Assembly (NCBI RefSeq): GCF_015561195.1
Contig: NZ_JADMSU010000005.1
Coordinates: forward strand, 1 to 64,000
Length of the DNA: 64,000 bases
Direction: 5' to 3'
From: Collinsella aerofaciens
GTDB taxonomy: Bacteria; Actinomycetota; Coriobacteriia; Coriobacteriales; Coriobacteriaceae
The notes below the pieces were generated by a model that was not told where the DNA came from, searched no databases, and worked only from the letters and a program-made list of their open reading frames with translations. Below are positions 17,519 through 25,447 of this stretch, one piece after another; the stretch's first letter is position 1, and every line of letters begins with the position of its first letter. The translations under genes and the position numbers were made by a program.

Positions 17519-18234
17519 GCGCCGGCGCTACGCTACTCAAGCTGCAACAGATCGATTTGGAGCTCGCCCGCAACAAGAGCGAACTTGCCAATATGCCGGA
17601 GCTCAAGGAGCTCGCTTCCAAGCGCAAGACCTATGTGAAGCTCAAGGCCGAGATGACCAAGCTCTACGCCCAGCGCAAGGATCTGGACATTGAGCTCGAC
17701 GATCTCAACACCACCGAGATCCAGACCAATAACGCCATCGAGGCCGCTAAGAAGCGCCACGTTGACGGCTCTGACTACCGCGAGGTACAGGACCTGGAAA
17801 ACGAGCTCGCCACCCTGGCCAAGCGCCTGGACAAGATCGAGCACACCCGCAAGGACGTCGTAGTCGCCCACAAGGAGGCGCTCGACCGCGAGGCTCGCGC
17901 ACAGGCAATCATCGCCAAGTTCGAGGAGGGCGTGAAGGCCGACACCAAGGCCGCCCGCGCCAAGGCAGCCGACCTGCAGGCTCAGATTGACACCGCCACG
18001 AAGGAGCGCACCGCGCTTGCTGCCACGCTGCCGGCCGACGTGCTCACCGACTACGAGCGTCTGCTCAAGCAGTTCCGCGGCCTGGCCGTCGAGACCATCC
18101 AGGGCAACATCCCCACGGTCTGCCACACCGCGCTGCAGGCATCGTCCATGAGCGACCTCAATCACGACGGTAGCGAGATTACGCACTGCCCGTACTGCCA
18201 CCGCCTCCTAGTACTCCCGAGCAAGGAAGCCTAG
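17515..18234 (+). CDS. Coiled-coil protein with C-terminal zinc-ribbon-like domain
   Basis: 239 residues from ATG 17515 (AAAGGAGA upstream). Residues about 10-190 are predicted long alpha-helical coiled coil, rich in Lys, Glu, Ala and Leu heptads. The C-terminal 45 residues resemble the CT398/zf-RING_7 family: the second knuckle HCPYCHRLL is intact. The first knuckle reads VCHTAL with one Cys where C-x2-C is usual, so zinc binding may be altered. The usual neighbour is Nif3, as here. No enzymatic role is known. Confidence 0.8.
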   Translation: MSAGATLLKLQQIDLELARNKSELANMPELKELASKRKTYVKLKAEMTKLYAQRKDLDIELDDLNTTEIQTNNAIEAAKKRHVDGSDYREVQDLENELATLAKRLDKIEHTRKDVVVAHKEALDREARAQAIIAKFEEGVKADTKAARAKAADLQAQIDTATKERTALAATLPADVLTDYERLLKQFRGLAVETIQGNIPTVCHTALQASSMSDLNHDGSEITHCPYCHRLLVLPSKEA

Positions 18235-18236
18235 CG

Positions 18237-19451
18237 ATGACGGCGGCATCCAACAATTCAATGCAACTTGAGGGAAAAACGATCCTGCTGGGCATTACCG
18301 GCGGGATCGCCGCCTATAAGTCGTGCAATATCGTACGCCTGCTGCAAAAGCGCGGCGCGCGCGTCAAGGCCGTTATGAGCGAGCATGCCACCGAGTTTGT
18401 GGGCCCGCTCACCTTCCGTGCGCTCACCAACGAGCCAGTTGCCGTGGGCCTATTCGACGACCCTTCTGACCCCATCCACCACATTTCGCTGGCGCAGGAG
18501 CCCGATCTGGTGGTCGTGGCGCCCGCGACGGCCAATATCATCGCCAAGATGGCCAATGGCATCGCCGATGACCTCATCTCCACCACGCTGCTGGCAACGC
18601 CGCGACCCATCGTAATCGCACCCGCTATGAACAACGGCATGTGGAAGGCGCCGGCGACGCAGGCCAACATGGCCACGCTGCGCGAGCACGGTGTTCATGT
18701 GGTGGGACCCGGCAGCGGCTACCTTGCCTGCGGCGACGTGAACACGGGGCGCATGAGCGAGCCCGAGGACATCGTCGAGGCTGTCTGTGAGGTGCTCAAC
18801 CCTGTGCCGCAAGACCTGACGGGCAAGCGCATCGTCATCACCGCCGGCCCCACGCACGAGCCGATCGACCCGGTGCGATTCATCGGTAACCGGTCGTCGG
18901 GCAAGATGGGCATCGCCCTGGCGGGGAAGGCAGCTCGCCGCGGTGCTGCAGTCACGCTCGTGTTGGGCCCGACATCGCTCGACGTTCCCCGCGGTGTGGA
19001 GTGCGTGCGCGTACAGACCGCCGCTGAAATGCTCAAGGCAGCGCTGAGCGCCTTCCAGACGGCCGACGCGGCCATTTGCGCCGCCGCCGTCGCCGACTAC
19101 ACGCCGGCGGCCCCGGCGGACCATAAGCTCAAAAAGGCCAACGAGCGCCTAGATCGAATCGAGCTCGTCGAGACCGTTGACATCTTGGCCGAACTCTCAC
19201 GCCAAAAGGGTGATCGCCTCGTAATCGGCTTTGCTGCCGAGACCGATAGCGTCGTTGAGTACGCCGAGCGCAAATTGGCACGCAAAGGCTGCAATGCCAT
19301 TATCGCCAACGATGTCTCACGCGCCGATTCGGGCTTCGGAACCGACACGAACAAGGCTTGGATTGTGAGCAAAACGGGCACACAAGAACTTCCCGTGCTA
19401 ACAAAACCCCAGCTCGCAGATACAATTTTGGACTTGCTTCAAAATTTGTAA
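18237..19451 (+). CDS. coaBC: Bifunctional phosphopantothenoylcysteine decarboxylase / synthetase
   Basis: 404 residues. The CoaC half (about 10-190) has GITGGIAAYKS, the catalytic histidine in IHHISLAQ (about 81), PAMNNGMW (about 128) and GYLACGDVNTGRM with the active-site cysteine (about 163). The CoaB half (about 195-400) has ITAGPTHEPIDPVRFIGN and IANDVSRADSGFG. It makes 4'-phosphopantetheine for coenzyme A from phosphopantothenate and cysteine. It is the last gene of the plus-strand run; tRNA-Pro follows 80 bases downstream. Confidence 0.97.
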   Translation: MTAASNNSMQLEGKTILLGITGGIAAYKSCNIVRLLQKRGARVKAVMSEHATEFVGPLTFRALTNEPVAVGLFDDPSDPIHHISLAQEPDLVVVAPATANIIAKMANGIADDLISTTLLATPRPIVIAPAMNNGMWKAPATQANMATLREHGVHVVGPGSGYLACGDVNTGRMSEPEDIVEAVCEVLNPVPQDLTGKRIVITAGPTHEPIDPVRFIGNRSSGKMGIALAGKAARRGAAVTLVLGPTSLDVPRGVECVRVQTAAEMLKAALSAFQTADAAICAAAVADYTPAAPADHKLKKANERLDRIELVETVDILAELSRQKGDRLVIGFAAETDSVVEYAERKLARKGCNAIIANDVSRADSGFGTDTNKAWIVSKTGTQELPVLTKPQLADTILDLLQNL

Positions 19452-19459
19452 AAAAGTTC

Positions 19460-19489
19460 TTGCACAAGGCTAAAGTTTCGGGTTAATAT
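19460..19489 (+). promoter_or_regulatory. Promoter of tRNA-Pro
   Basis: TTGCAC (19460-19465) and TAATAT (19484-19489) with an 18-base spacer, just after the coaBC stop and 42 bases before the tRNA. Confidence 0.55.
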
Positions 19490-19531
19490 ACTCCCTGTTG
19501 CGAGCGAGAGCAGAGCAACAAACAAAAGCTT

Positions 19532-19608
<77 letters not shown>

Positions 19609-19617
19609 GAAGTTTGC

Positions 19618-19647
19618 AGGTCAGGCACCTAGTGCCTGACCTTTTTT
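19618..19647 (+). terminator. Terminator after tRNA-Pro
   Basis: The 11-bp perfect stem AGGTCAGGCAC / GTGCCTGACCT (19618-19628 with 19632-19642) has a 3-base loop and a T6 tail. The spacer 19648-20067 beyond it carries no credible gene. It has a TTAAGCAA/TTGCTTAA palindrome series (19651-19680) and two ATCTAC-C/A-TACGCG repeats (about 19696 and 19774). Confidence 0.9.
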
Positions 19648-19650
19648 GTT

Positions 19651-19680
19651 TTAAGCAATTGCTTAATTTTGATTAAGCAA
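19651..19680. repeat. Palindrome series TTAAGCAA
   Basis: TTAAGCAATTGCTTAA (19651-19666) is a perfect 16-bp palindrome. Its right half also pairs with ATTAAGCAA (19672-19680) across TTTG, so the same half-site occurs three times in alternating orientation. It could be a protein-binding site or a secondary hairpin after the tRNA-Pro terminator. Confidence 0.55.
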
Positions 19681-20067
19681 CAGGGTGTCAAAAATCTACC
19701 TACGCGATAGTCGCCTTTTGCGGTTACTTGCGCGTTTTGCACACACTTGAGCCGATTTATTAACGCGATATGAATCTACATACGCGTAGCTGGTATACAG
19801 CCGAGTACGGGCTGAATTTATCACGGCGATTTACACAGATATAGCGACTGTAACGCACAAGCGTGTCGCTGTATTTATTCCAGCAGTTCACTTGATCTGT
19901 GGACAAGTGAGCGGTTACAACAAAACGCCAACCAGGATGGACTCCATACGAGGACGCCGCAGGGGTAATGGCGGGGGAGTGCGGCAGGAGCTCTGAGGGC
20001 CGCTGCGTGACCCCATGTCTCCTTAACTCGATAATATGTGTATCAAGCCACGAATCGGTCGAGCAAT

Positions 20068-20105
20068 TGCCAAAAGAAAGGCCCATGCAGGATTGCACGG
20101 GCCTT
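20068..20105 (-). terminator. Terminator of the two-component/ABC cassette
   Basis: Read on the minus strand: AAGGCCC-G-TGCA, loop, TGCA-T-GGGCCTT, then TTCTTTT. Stem positions are 20078-20089 and 20094-20105, with the T-rich tail at 20068-20077. It ends 110 bases after the kinase stop codon but only 20 bases after a tiny Cys-rich ORF. Confidence 0.75.
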
Positions 20106-20124
20106 ACATCAGATCAAATTTGAG

Positions 20125-20184
20125 CTAGAAGCACCAAGCGGGGCAGACGCAACACCATCCCGTCGCGGCCTCGGCGAGCGACAT
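20125..20184 (-). CDS. Possible Cys-rich small peptide (19+ residues), uncertain
   Basis: Between the kinase stop (20216) and the terminator (20105) the minus strand is open in one frame ending at TAG 20125. The last residues are TGWCCVCPAWCF, with four Cys in twelve. The only ATG in frame after the kinase stop is at 20184 and gives a 19-residue product. Upstream in the same frame is DDFLDVYLDCD, which looks like an acidic peptide leader but has no start codon. No Shine-Dalgarno is evident. It may be a peptide precursor remnant, an unusual-start peptide or chance. Confidence 0.2.
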   Translation of the reverse strand: MSLAEAATGWCCVCPAWCF

Positions 20185-20215
20185 ATCGCAGTCGAGGTAG
20201 ACATCAAGGAAATCG

Positions 20216-21652
20216 TCAGATCCCGCACAGGGGGACCGCGATGGTGGCCACCGCGCCGCCCGATGGGCCGTTGGCGAGCGAGACGGAGCCCCCGTGGGCG
20301 CTCGCGGCCTCGGAGGCGACGTGGAGGCCGAGCCCGTAGTGGCGGCCTCCGTCACGCGAGGAGCGGGAGGAGTCGTCTGTGAAGAGGCGCTCGCAGCCGC
20401 GTTCGAGGGCGGCGGGAGAAAAGCCCGGTCCGTCGTCGGCAACCTCGATGACGAGGTACCCGCCCGCGACGTCGCAGGAGACAGCCACGCGCGAGCGTGC
20501 GTGCTCGGCGGCGTTGGCCACGAGGTTCGCGGCGGCTCGCGCCAGGGCGGTTCGGTCGAGCGGGGCCTCGGGCGCGCCCGCGACAGCGGGGCCCGTGGCC
20601 GCGTCGAGCGTCACGCCTCGCGCCCGGGCGATCTGGGCGGCCTCGGCGAGGATCTGCTCGCAGAGCTCGGCCGGCCGCATGGGGGCCCTCTCCGCCCCGC
20701 CGGACCCGCGCGAGGCCTCGATGAGCAGGCACACGTAGCCGTCGAGCCTTTCGACACTGCCGGCTATGTCGCGCGCGGCGGCCGCGAGGTCGGCGTCTTT
20801 CTCGTCTTCCAGCTCCTCCGCCACGAAGTCGGCGTTGGCGCGCAGCACGGTGAGCGGCGTCTTGAGGTCGTGGGCGAGCGACGCCATCTGCTCGCGCTGC
20901 CCCCGCTCCGCGGCCCAGCGGGCCTCGAGCGACTCGGCGAGGGAGGCCCGCATGGCGTCCATCGCGGCGAGGACGTCGTTCACCTCGCGCACGTTGGTGC
21001 TGCCGACCGCGAAGTCGAGCTCCCCCGCGCCGACGCGCCCCGCCGCCTCCGCGAGCGGCGCCATCTTGCGCGAGATCACGCGGCTCGCGCGGCGCGCCAC
21101 GAGCGCGAGCGCGAGCGCGCTTCCCGCAGCGGCGCCGACGAGCATGAGATTCTGCGGGTTGGGAAGCAGGCCGGCGAGGTCGCGCGAGACCCACTGCGGC
21201 AGGTACTCGCTAACGAGCGCGCAGGCCCCGCCGCCCTTGAGCGGAAACGCGGCGTAGGTGAGGCCCGAGCCCCCGCCCTCGATCTCCACTGTGCCCGGAT
21301 CCGCAGCGAGTGCCGTACGGGCCATTTCTGTCGCGTCCTCGAGCCGCGTGCTCTCGAGGTCTGTCATCAGCACGTATCCGTCCTTATTCAGGATGAGGTA
21401 GCGGTACGCCGTCGGCACGTCCTGCTGTCCGCAGACGCCGTCGCGTGCCAGGCCCTCCGCGACCTCGCGCGCATTGGCCGGCCCCCAGCTTGCCTCGTAG
21501 ACGAAGCCCGCGCTGATCGCTGCGGAGAGCGCCATGAACGAGGCGAGCCACGCCGTGGCGACCGCCGCGAACGCGTAGGCGAAGTAGCGCGCGATGACGA
21601 AGGAGAGCGGCATGCCCCCGCGACCTCGCGCCCCGGTCTTTAGAGCTGCCAC
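20216..21652 (-). CDS. Sensor histidine kinase of the peptide-resistance cassette
   Basis: 478 residues from GTG 21652, overlapping the regulator gene by 13 bases; an ATG at 21613 (465 residues, MPLSFVIARY) is a good alternative. Two membrane segments (about 17-50 and 168-188) flank a roughly 115-residue extracytoplasmic domain. A HAMP-like region follows, then the H-box SLAHDLKTPLTVL (His near 259), N-box LVANAAEHA and G-box DDGPGFSP and GLGLHVASEA. It presumably senses an envelope-active peptide and phosphorylates the regulator encoded next to it. The GC content is strikingly high, about 70% or more by eye. Confidence 0.92.
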   Translation of the reverse strand: MAALKTGARGRGGMPLSFVIARYFAYAFAAVATAWLASFMALSAAISAGFVYEASWGPANAREVAEGLARDGVCGQQDVPTAYRYLILNKDGYVLMTDLESTRLEDATEMARTALAADPGTVEIEGGGSGLTYAAFPLKGGGACALVSEYLPQWVSRDLAGLLPNPQNLMLVGAAAGSALALALVARRASRVISRKMAPLAEAAGRVGAGELDFAVGSTNVREVNDVLAAMDAMRASLAESLEARWAAERGQREQMASLAHDLKTPLTVLRANADFVAEELEDEKDADLAAAARDIAGSVERLDGYVCLLIEASRGSGGAERAPMRPAELCEQILAEAAQIARARGVTLDAATGPAVAGAPEAPLDRTALARAAANLVANAAEHARSRVAVSCDVAGGYLVIEVADDGPGFSPAALERGCERLFTDDSSRSSRDGGRHYGLGLHVASEAASAHGGSVSLANGPSGGAVATIAVPLCGI

Positions 21653-22302
21653 TTGTACCCCATCCCCCAGACGGTCGCGATCGGATCGGCGCCGGCCTCG
21701 GAGAGTTTCCTCCGGGCGCGGCTGACCTGCATGGATATGGCCGCGTCGTCGGCGTCGCTCTCCCAGCCGAGCACCGCCTCGCGTATCTGCGCGCGGCTCA
21801 TGACCTGCCCGGGGTGGCGCGCGAGGTACTCGCAGATGGCGTACTCGGTGGGCGTGAGCGGCACGGCCTCGCCGCCCACGGCGAGGCCGCGCGCCCCGAG
21901 GTCGATCCGCATCTCTCCGAAGGAAAGGGCGTGCGAGCGCGGCCGGCGCTCACGGCGTAGATGGGCCGCGACCTTGGCGCGCAGCTCCGCGGCCCCGAAG
22001 GGCTTGCGGACGTAGTCGTCGGCGCCCAGGCCGTAGGCGGCCACGGCATCCTCCTCGGCCACGCGAGCGGTCAGGAAGACGATGGGCCCGTCGAAGTCCG
22101 GGCGGATCTGCCGCACGAGCTCGAAGCCGTCGAGCCCCGGCATCATGACGTCGCAGAGCACGAGGTCGAAGCGCGAGAGGTCCATCCCCGGGACCGCCGT
22201 CGGGTCCGCCGCCCTGACGACCTCATGGCCGTCGCGGCCGAGGACGCGCGCGAGCGCGTCGAGGATCGCCCGTTCATCATCTACTGCCAGTATCCTCGCC
22301 AT
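21640..22302 (-). CDS. OmpR-family response regulator
   Basis: 220 residues. Receiver domain: acidic pair DD at 8-9, phospho-acceptor D51 in LVLCDVMMPG, Thr in FLTARV and Lys near 100 in VRKPF. The winged-helix output domain (about 130-220) ends in VWGMGYKWQL. AGGAGG precedes the ATG. It is followed directly by the kinase gene. It likely activates the ABC operon upstream on the same strand: near 25146-25161 the motif TAACG occurs twice with an 11-base period, the spacing OmpR-type dimers prefer (inference). Confidence 0.95.
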   Translation of the reverse strand: MARILAVDDERAILDALARVLGRDGHEVVRAADPTAVPGMDLSRFDLVLCDVMMPGLDGFELVRQIRPDFDGPIVFLTARVAEEDAVAAYGLGADDYVRKPFGAAELRAKVAAHLRRERRPRSHALSFGEMRIDLGARGLAVGGEAVPLTPTEYAICEYLARHPGQVMSRAQIREAVLGWESDADDAAISMQVSRARRKLSEAGADPIATVWGMGYKWQL

Positions 22303-22347
22303 GTTCGACCTCCTGAAACTTCCGTCGGAATTGTACTAGCGCCGCGC

Positions 22348-22749
22348 TCAGCGGTCCAGAGCCCTGCGCGCAGCCGCGGGTGCCTGGGCCGCGTCGCACG
22401 CGCGGTAGCGCACGCCCGAGTCGCCGCGCGCCTCGATCTCGAGCCAGCCCTCGCCGTCCGACTCCCGCCCGAAGAAGATGAGCTGGAGCTCTCGGACATT
22501 GCCTCTGTCGTCCGCCGCGTCCACCAGGTAGACGTAGTTTGCCCCCGCCCCGGTGGCGTCGGCGTAGAAGCTCGCGTGACTGCCGGACTCGGGCGCGGGC
22601 GCCCACATTGCGATCTCAGGGTTGGGCAGCACGCGGTCGGCGATCGAGCGTAGCGCCGACCCCCAGCCGGCGTCGAGCAGGGCATTCCCGCCCAGAAGGA
22701 GCGCTGCGGAGAGGAGGGCGAGCATGGCGGCGAACGGCCTCCTACGCAT
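22348..22749 (-). CDS. Small exported protein, YxeA/DUF1093-like
   Basis: 133 residues. An N-terminal signal or anchor reads MRRRPFAAMLALLSAALLLG. The mature part has YVYLVDAADDRGNVRELQLI, then WLEIEARGDSGVRYRACD, resembling the beta-rich YxeA family often linked to bacteriocin-resistance ABC genes in Gram-positives. The start overlaps the preceding permease by 8 bases and has GGGAGGG upstream. The family assignment rests on pattern similarity only. A binding or immunity role outside the membrane is inferred from context. Confidence 0.6.
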   Translation of the reverse strand: MRRRPFAAMLALLSAALLLGGNALLDAGWGSALRSIADRVLPNPEIAMWAPAPESGSHASFYADATGAGANYVYLVDAADDRGNVRELQLIFFGRESDGEGWLEIEARGDSGVRYRACDAAQAPAAARRALDR

Positions 22750-23557
22750 CTGCCCTCCCGTCCTCGAAGCGGCAGAACCAGGCGAGAAGGACGGCGTCGG
22801 CTGCCAGGGTGAGCACGAGGCCAGCGAGCGCAGTCGTGAGGAGTGGGCCCGCCGCGCGTGCGGCGTCGATGAAGGCCTCCACCCCGAGCGACCCCAGGCG
22901 CGCGGGCCAGGTGAGCGGCACCCAGCTCAGGGGCGTCGCCAGGGCACCGGTGAGCTCGCCGGTCATGAGACCGTGCGCAAGTCCGCCCACCGAGAAGAAC
23001 GCGAGGAGCATCCCCGCCGCGCCGGCGCCGATGACGGCGTTGCGGCCGAGGCGCAGGGCCACGCCGAGCCCCAGCGCGTAGAGGGGCAGGCTGCCCAGCA
23101 CGATGCCCGCGCAGGCGGCCGCAAGCGGAGCGGGCCCGAGCGGCAGGCGCCCGGCGACGGCGAGCACGGTCCCGAACACGCCGAGCGCCACGGCCAGCGC
23201 GCCCGCGCCGAGCGCCGCAAGGGCGAGCAGCTTCGCCGCAACGGCGCGCCCGCGCGAGGGGACCGCCGTGAGGTTGGCGAGGCGCCCGGCAGCGCGCTCC
23301 TCGTCCACGGCGAGCCCGCAGACGATGGCGGACATGAGCGGCATGAGGGCGCCGAGGAACTGGGCGTAGGCGTCCGCGCCCAGCGCCGGGTCCCATCGGG
23401 TTACGGAGAAGTACTCGCCGCAGGCAAGACCGGCTGCCAGGCCGCAGGCGAGGTGCACCGCCGAGAGCGGGGAGCGCGCCAGGCGCAGGGCCTCGGAGAG
23501 CAGGGCCCGCGGGAGAGTCATGCGCGGCGTCGGGTCGGAGAGTCGTGACATGGCCAT
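22742..23557 (-). CDS. Lantibiotic-immunity-type ABC transporter permease (MutG/LanG-like)
   Basis: 271 residues with about six hydrophobic segments. The cytoplasmic start LPRALLSEALRLARSPLSAV and the VDEERAAGRLANLTAVPSRG loop (about 85-105) are typical of LanE/LanG permeases. ATG 23557 is chosen for GAGGAG just upstream and because it joins the stop of the first permease (TGATG). Together with the other permease and the ATPase it forms a three-protein exporter that removes membrane-bound antimicrobial peptides. Very high GC. Confidence 0.8.
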   Translation of the reverse strand: MAMSRLSDPTPRMTLPRALLSEALRLARSPLSAVHLACGLAAGLACGEYFSVTRWDPALGADAYAQFLGALMPLMSAIVCGLAVDEERAAGRLANLTAVPSRGRAVAAKLLALAALGAGALAVALGVFGTVLAVAGRLPLGPAPLAAACAGIVLGSLPLYALGLGVALRLGRNAVIGAGAAGMLLAFFSVGGLAHGLMTGELTGALATPLSWVPLTWPARLGSLGVEAFIDAARAAGPLLTTALAGLVLTLAADAVLLAWFCRFEDGRADA

Positions 23558-24327
23558 CACCTCTCCTCGGAGCGCGCGAACCAGGCCGCGCCCGCCGCCG
23601 TGAGCGCGGCGAACGCGAACGCGCAGACCGCAAGGCCCGCCAGCGTGAGCATGCCGTCCGCCGTGAGCGCCCCGCCGAGCGCCATGTCCGCCGCGAGTGG
23701 CTCGCCGCTCGGCAGCACGGGGATGAAGCTCGTGGGGATGACCATGCTCGCCGATGGCGGAAAGAGCTGCGGCAGCGGCACCAGCGACCAGGCGAACCCA
23801 CCCACGAGTTGCGCAGCGAGCGGGCAGAAGATGCCCGCGAGCATGCCGAGCCGCGCCGTGAGGAAGAGCCCTGCGGGGATCATCCACGCCGCGGTCACCG
23901 TGTTGGCGAGCGCGCAGAGGAGCATCGTGAGCGTGCCCGCGGCCGTGAGGCCCTGCGAGGAGAACGCCGAGCCCGCGAGGTAGATGCCGAAGACCACGAG
24001 GTTCGAGAGCGTGCAGAGCGTGAGGCACCAGAGCGCCTTGGCCCACCAGGCGCGCCCGAGCGGGAAGCCCAGGCCCAGAAGCCCTCGCATCCGCGAGCGC
24101 GCGTCCGCCCGCGCGACGCACGCCACCACGAGCGAGAGAGTCACGGGCAGGAAGAGCGCGTACCAGTAGTTCCACGCGCTGAAGATCTGCACGCCCCGGT
24201 AGGGCATCGCGCCGAGCAGCGGCATCGGCAGTGCCATGAGCACGGCCAGGCGAACCGGTGCCGCGTGGCGCGACTTCAGGGCCTCGGCGCGCAGGCCCGC
24301 GAGCAGGCCGCCTTTCTCGCCCGTCAT
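23557..24327 (-). CDS. Lantibiotic-immunity-type ABC transporter permease (MutE/LanE-like)
   Basis: 256 residues, six predicted membrane helices. The N-terminus GLLAGLRAEALKSRHAAPV followed by IFSAWNYWYALFLPV is characteristic of LanE-type permeases. The ATG overlaps the ATPase stop by 4 bases, and the stop overlaps the second permease start. It partners with the ATPase 24324-25052 and permease 22742-23557. The substrate is unknown; no peptide synthesis enzymes are nearby. Confidence 0.82.
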   Translation of the reverse strand: MTGEKGGLLAGLRAEALKSRHAAPVRLAVLMALPMPLLGAMPYRGVQIFSAWNYWYALFLPVTLSLVVACVARADARSRMRGLLGLGFPLGRAWWAKALWCLTLCTLSNLVVFGIYLAGSAFSSQGLTAAGTLTMLLCALANTVTAAWMIPAGLFLTARLGMLAGIFCPLAAQLVGGFAWSLVPLPQLFPPSASMVIPTSFIPVLPSGEPLAADMALGGALTADGMLTLAGLAVCAFAFAALTAAGAAWFARSEER

Positions 24328-25052
24328 GCCGCCACCTCCCCGCGCGCTCGACGCCCCTCCCGGCAGACGCTCATGAAGAGTTCCTCGAGGTCCTGCCCGG
24401 GCCGAAGCTCATCCTCGTAGGCGAGGCGCCCCCCGTAGATGATGCCGATGGTGTCCGCCATCTGCTGCACCTCGGAGAGGATGTGGCTCGAGACGATCAC
24501 CGTCGTGCCCGCCGCCGCGAAGCCGCGGATCTGGTCGCGCAGCTCCTCGATGCCGATGGGGTCGAGGCCGTTGGTGGGCTCGTCGAGCACGAGCAGGCGT
24601 GGCCGGGCGATCAGCGCCAGCGCGAGCCCCAGGCGCTGCCGCATGCCCATCGAGAAGCGCCCGGCGCGCTTCTTGCCAGTGTCCGCGAGGTCCACGGCGG
24701 CGAGCACCTCATCTACGCGGCTCTCGGGAAGGCCCAGCAGCGTGGTGCGCACGCGCAGGTTCTCGCGCGCGGTGAGGTTGGGGTAGAGCGGCGCCTCCTC
24801 GACGAGGCTGCCGATTGCGTAGAGGTCCTCGCGGCGCCAGGCGTGCCCGGCAAAGAGGATCTCCCCGGCCGTCGGCCGCAGCATCCCGCAGATCATCTTG
24901 AGCGTTGTCGACTTGCCGGCGCCGTTGGGACCGAGCAGCCCGTACACCTCGCCCTCGCGGATATGAAGGCTCACGTCGGCCACGGCGTTCTGCGCCTGGT
25001 CGCCGCGGCCGAAGCGCTTGGTGAGCCCGCGCGTCTCGAGCATGTAACCCAT
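24324..25052 (-). CDS. ABC transporter ATP-binding protein (LanF-like)
   Basis: 242 residues from ATG 25052 (AAAGGA upstream). Walker [15 protein letters not shown] is near 40, signature FSMGMRQRLGLAL near 133 and Walker B LLVLDEPTNGLDP near 153. At the Q-loop position the sequence reads GSLVEEAPLYPNLT, so Glu replaces Gln. Such an E-loop is a reported trait of lantibiotic-immunity ATPases. The C-terminal ELFMSVCREGRR is short. It is the first gene of the cassette operon. Confidence 0.9.
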   Translation of the reverse strand: MGYMLETRGLTKRFGRGDQAQNAVADVSLHIREGEVYGLLGPNGAGKSTTLKMICGMLRPTAGEILFAGHAWRREDLYAIGSLVEEAPLYPNLTARENLRVRTTLLGLPESRVDEVLAAVDLADTGKKRAGRFSMGMRQRLGLALALIARPRLLVLDEPTNGLDPIGIEELRDQIRGFAAAGTTVIVSSHILSEVQQMADTIGIIYGGRLAYEDELRPGQDLEELFMSVCREGRRARGEVAA

Positions 25053-25120
25053 GGGTTTATCCTTTCTCTTCCGGGCGCGCGGGCCGAGTCGCCGTGCCCG
25101 CGCGCCTTGCCTTTCGGGTT

Positions 25121-25161
25121 CACCATCCATGGTGGGGCGCGTTTCTAACGAAGCTGTAACG
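25121..25161 (-). promoter_or_regulatory. Candidate operator region of the ABC/two-component operon
   Basis: Upstream of the ATPase gene lie a palindrome, CACCATCCATGGTG (25121-25134), and two TAACG repeats (25146-25150, 25157-25161) 11 bases apart. Both could be regulator-binding sites. A clear -35/-10 pair is not visible, so the promoter itself is not placed. Confidence 0.3.
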
Positions 25162-25263
25162 GCCGTTGGGCTCTTTTGGCGCCAGCCCTTCTCGACCCGC
25201 ACATCATGATTAATTTGCTTAAGGCAACAACTTTCCCGATCGATGTAATCACCGAATCAAAAC

Positions 25264-25319
25264 GTGTACATCAGCCATCAAAGATGCCGAAAATGTCATA
25301 TTTGGAGGCTGATGTACAC
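25264..25319. repeat. 56-bp hairpin with perfect 13-bp arms
   Basis: GTGTACATCAGCC (25264-25276) and GGCTGATGTACAC (25307-25319) are perfect inverted repeats around a 30-base AT-rich loop. The sequence lies in the 395-base spacer between the divergent ABC operon and the CDP-alcohol transferase gene. There is no T-run, so it is more likely a regulatory or mobile palindrome than a terminator. Confidence 0.65.
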
Positions 25320-25447
25320 AAATGCAGAATCCCGCACAACCCAGTACCATCCTCCATATGTCTGGACTCTCTATGCTTGCGCTGGATAGACATCGCCGGA
25401 ACGGGTATAGTATCGAAAGTTTTGTCGTTAACCAGCGGGGGAGTCCT

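Noticed and set aside
20109-20204. 31-residue ORF starting at ATG 20204 in the other frame after the kinase
   Set aside because: No Shine-Dalgarno, low third-position GC and no recognisable feature; it runs close into the terminator.
20294-21643. 449-residue plus-strand ORF opposite the histidine kinase
   Set aside because: It is Arg/Gly/Ala/His-rich with no domain pattern and mirrors the codon structure of the kinase, whose H, N and G boxes are clear. Long antisense frames are expected at this GC.
22742-24175. 477-residue minus-strand ORF spanning both permeases
   Set aside because: Its first 200 residues are an out-of-frame reading of the first permease. The real second permease starts at 23557 with a Shine-Dalgarno and a TGATG junction.
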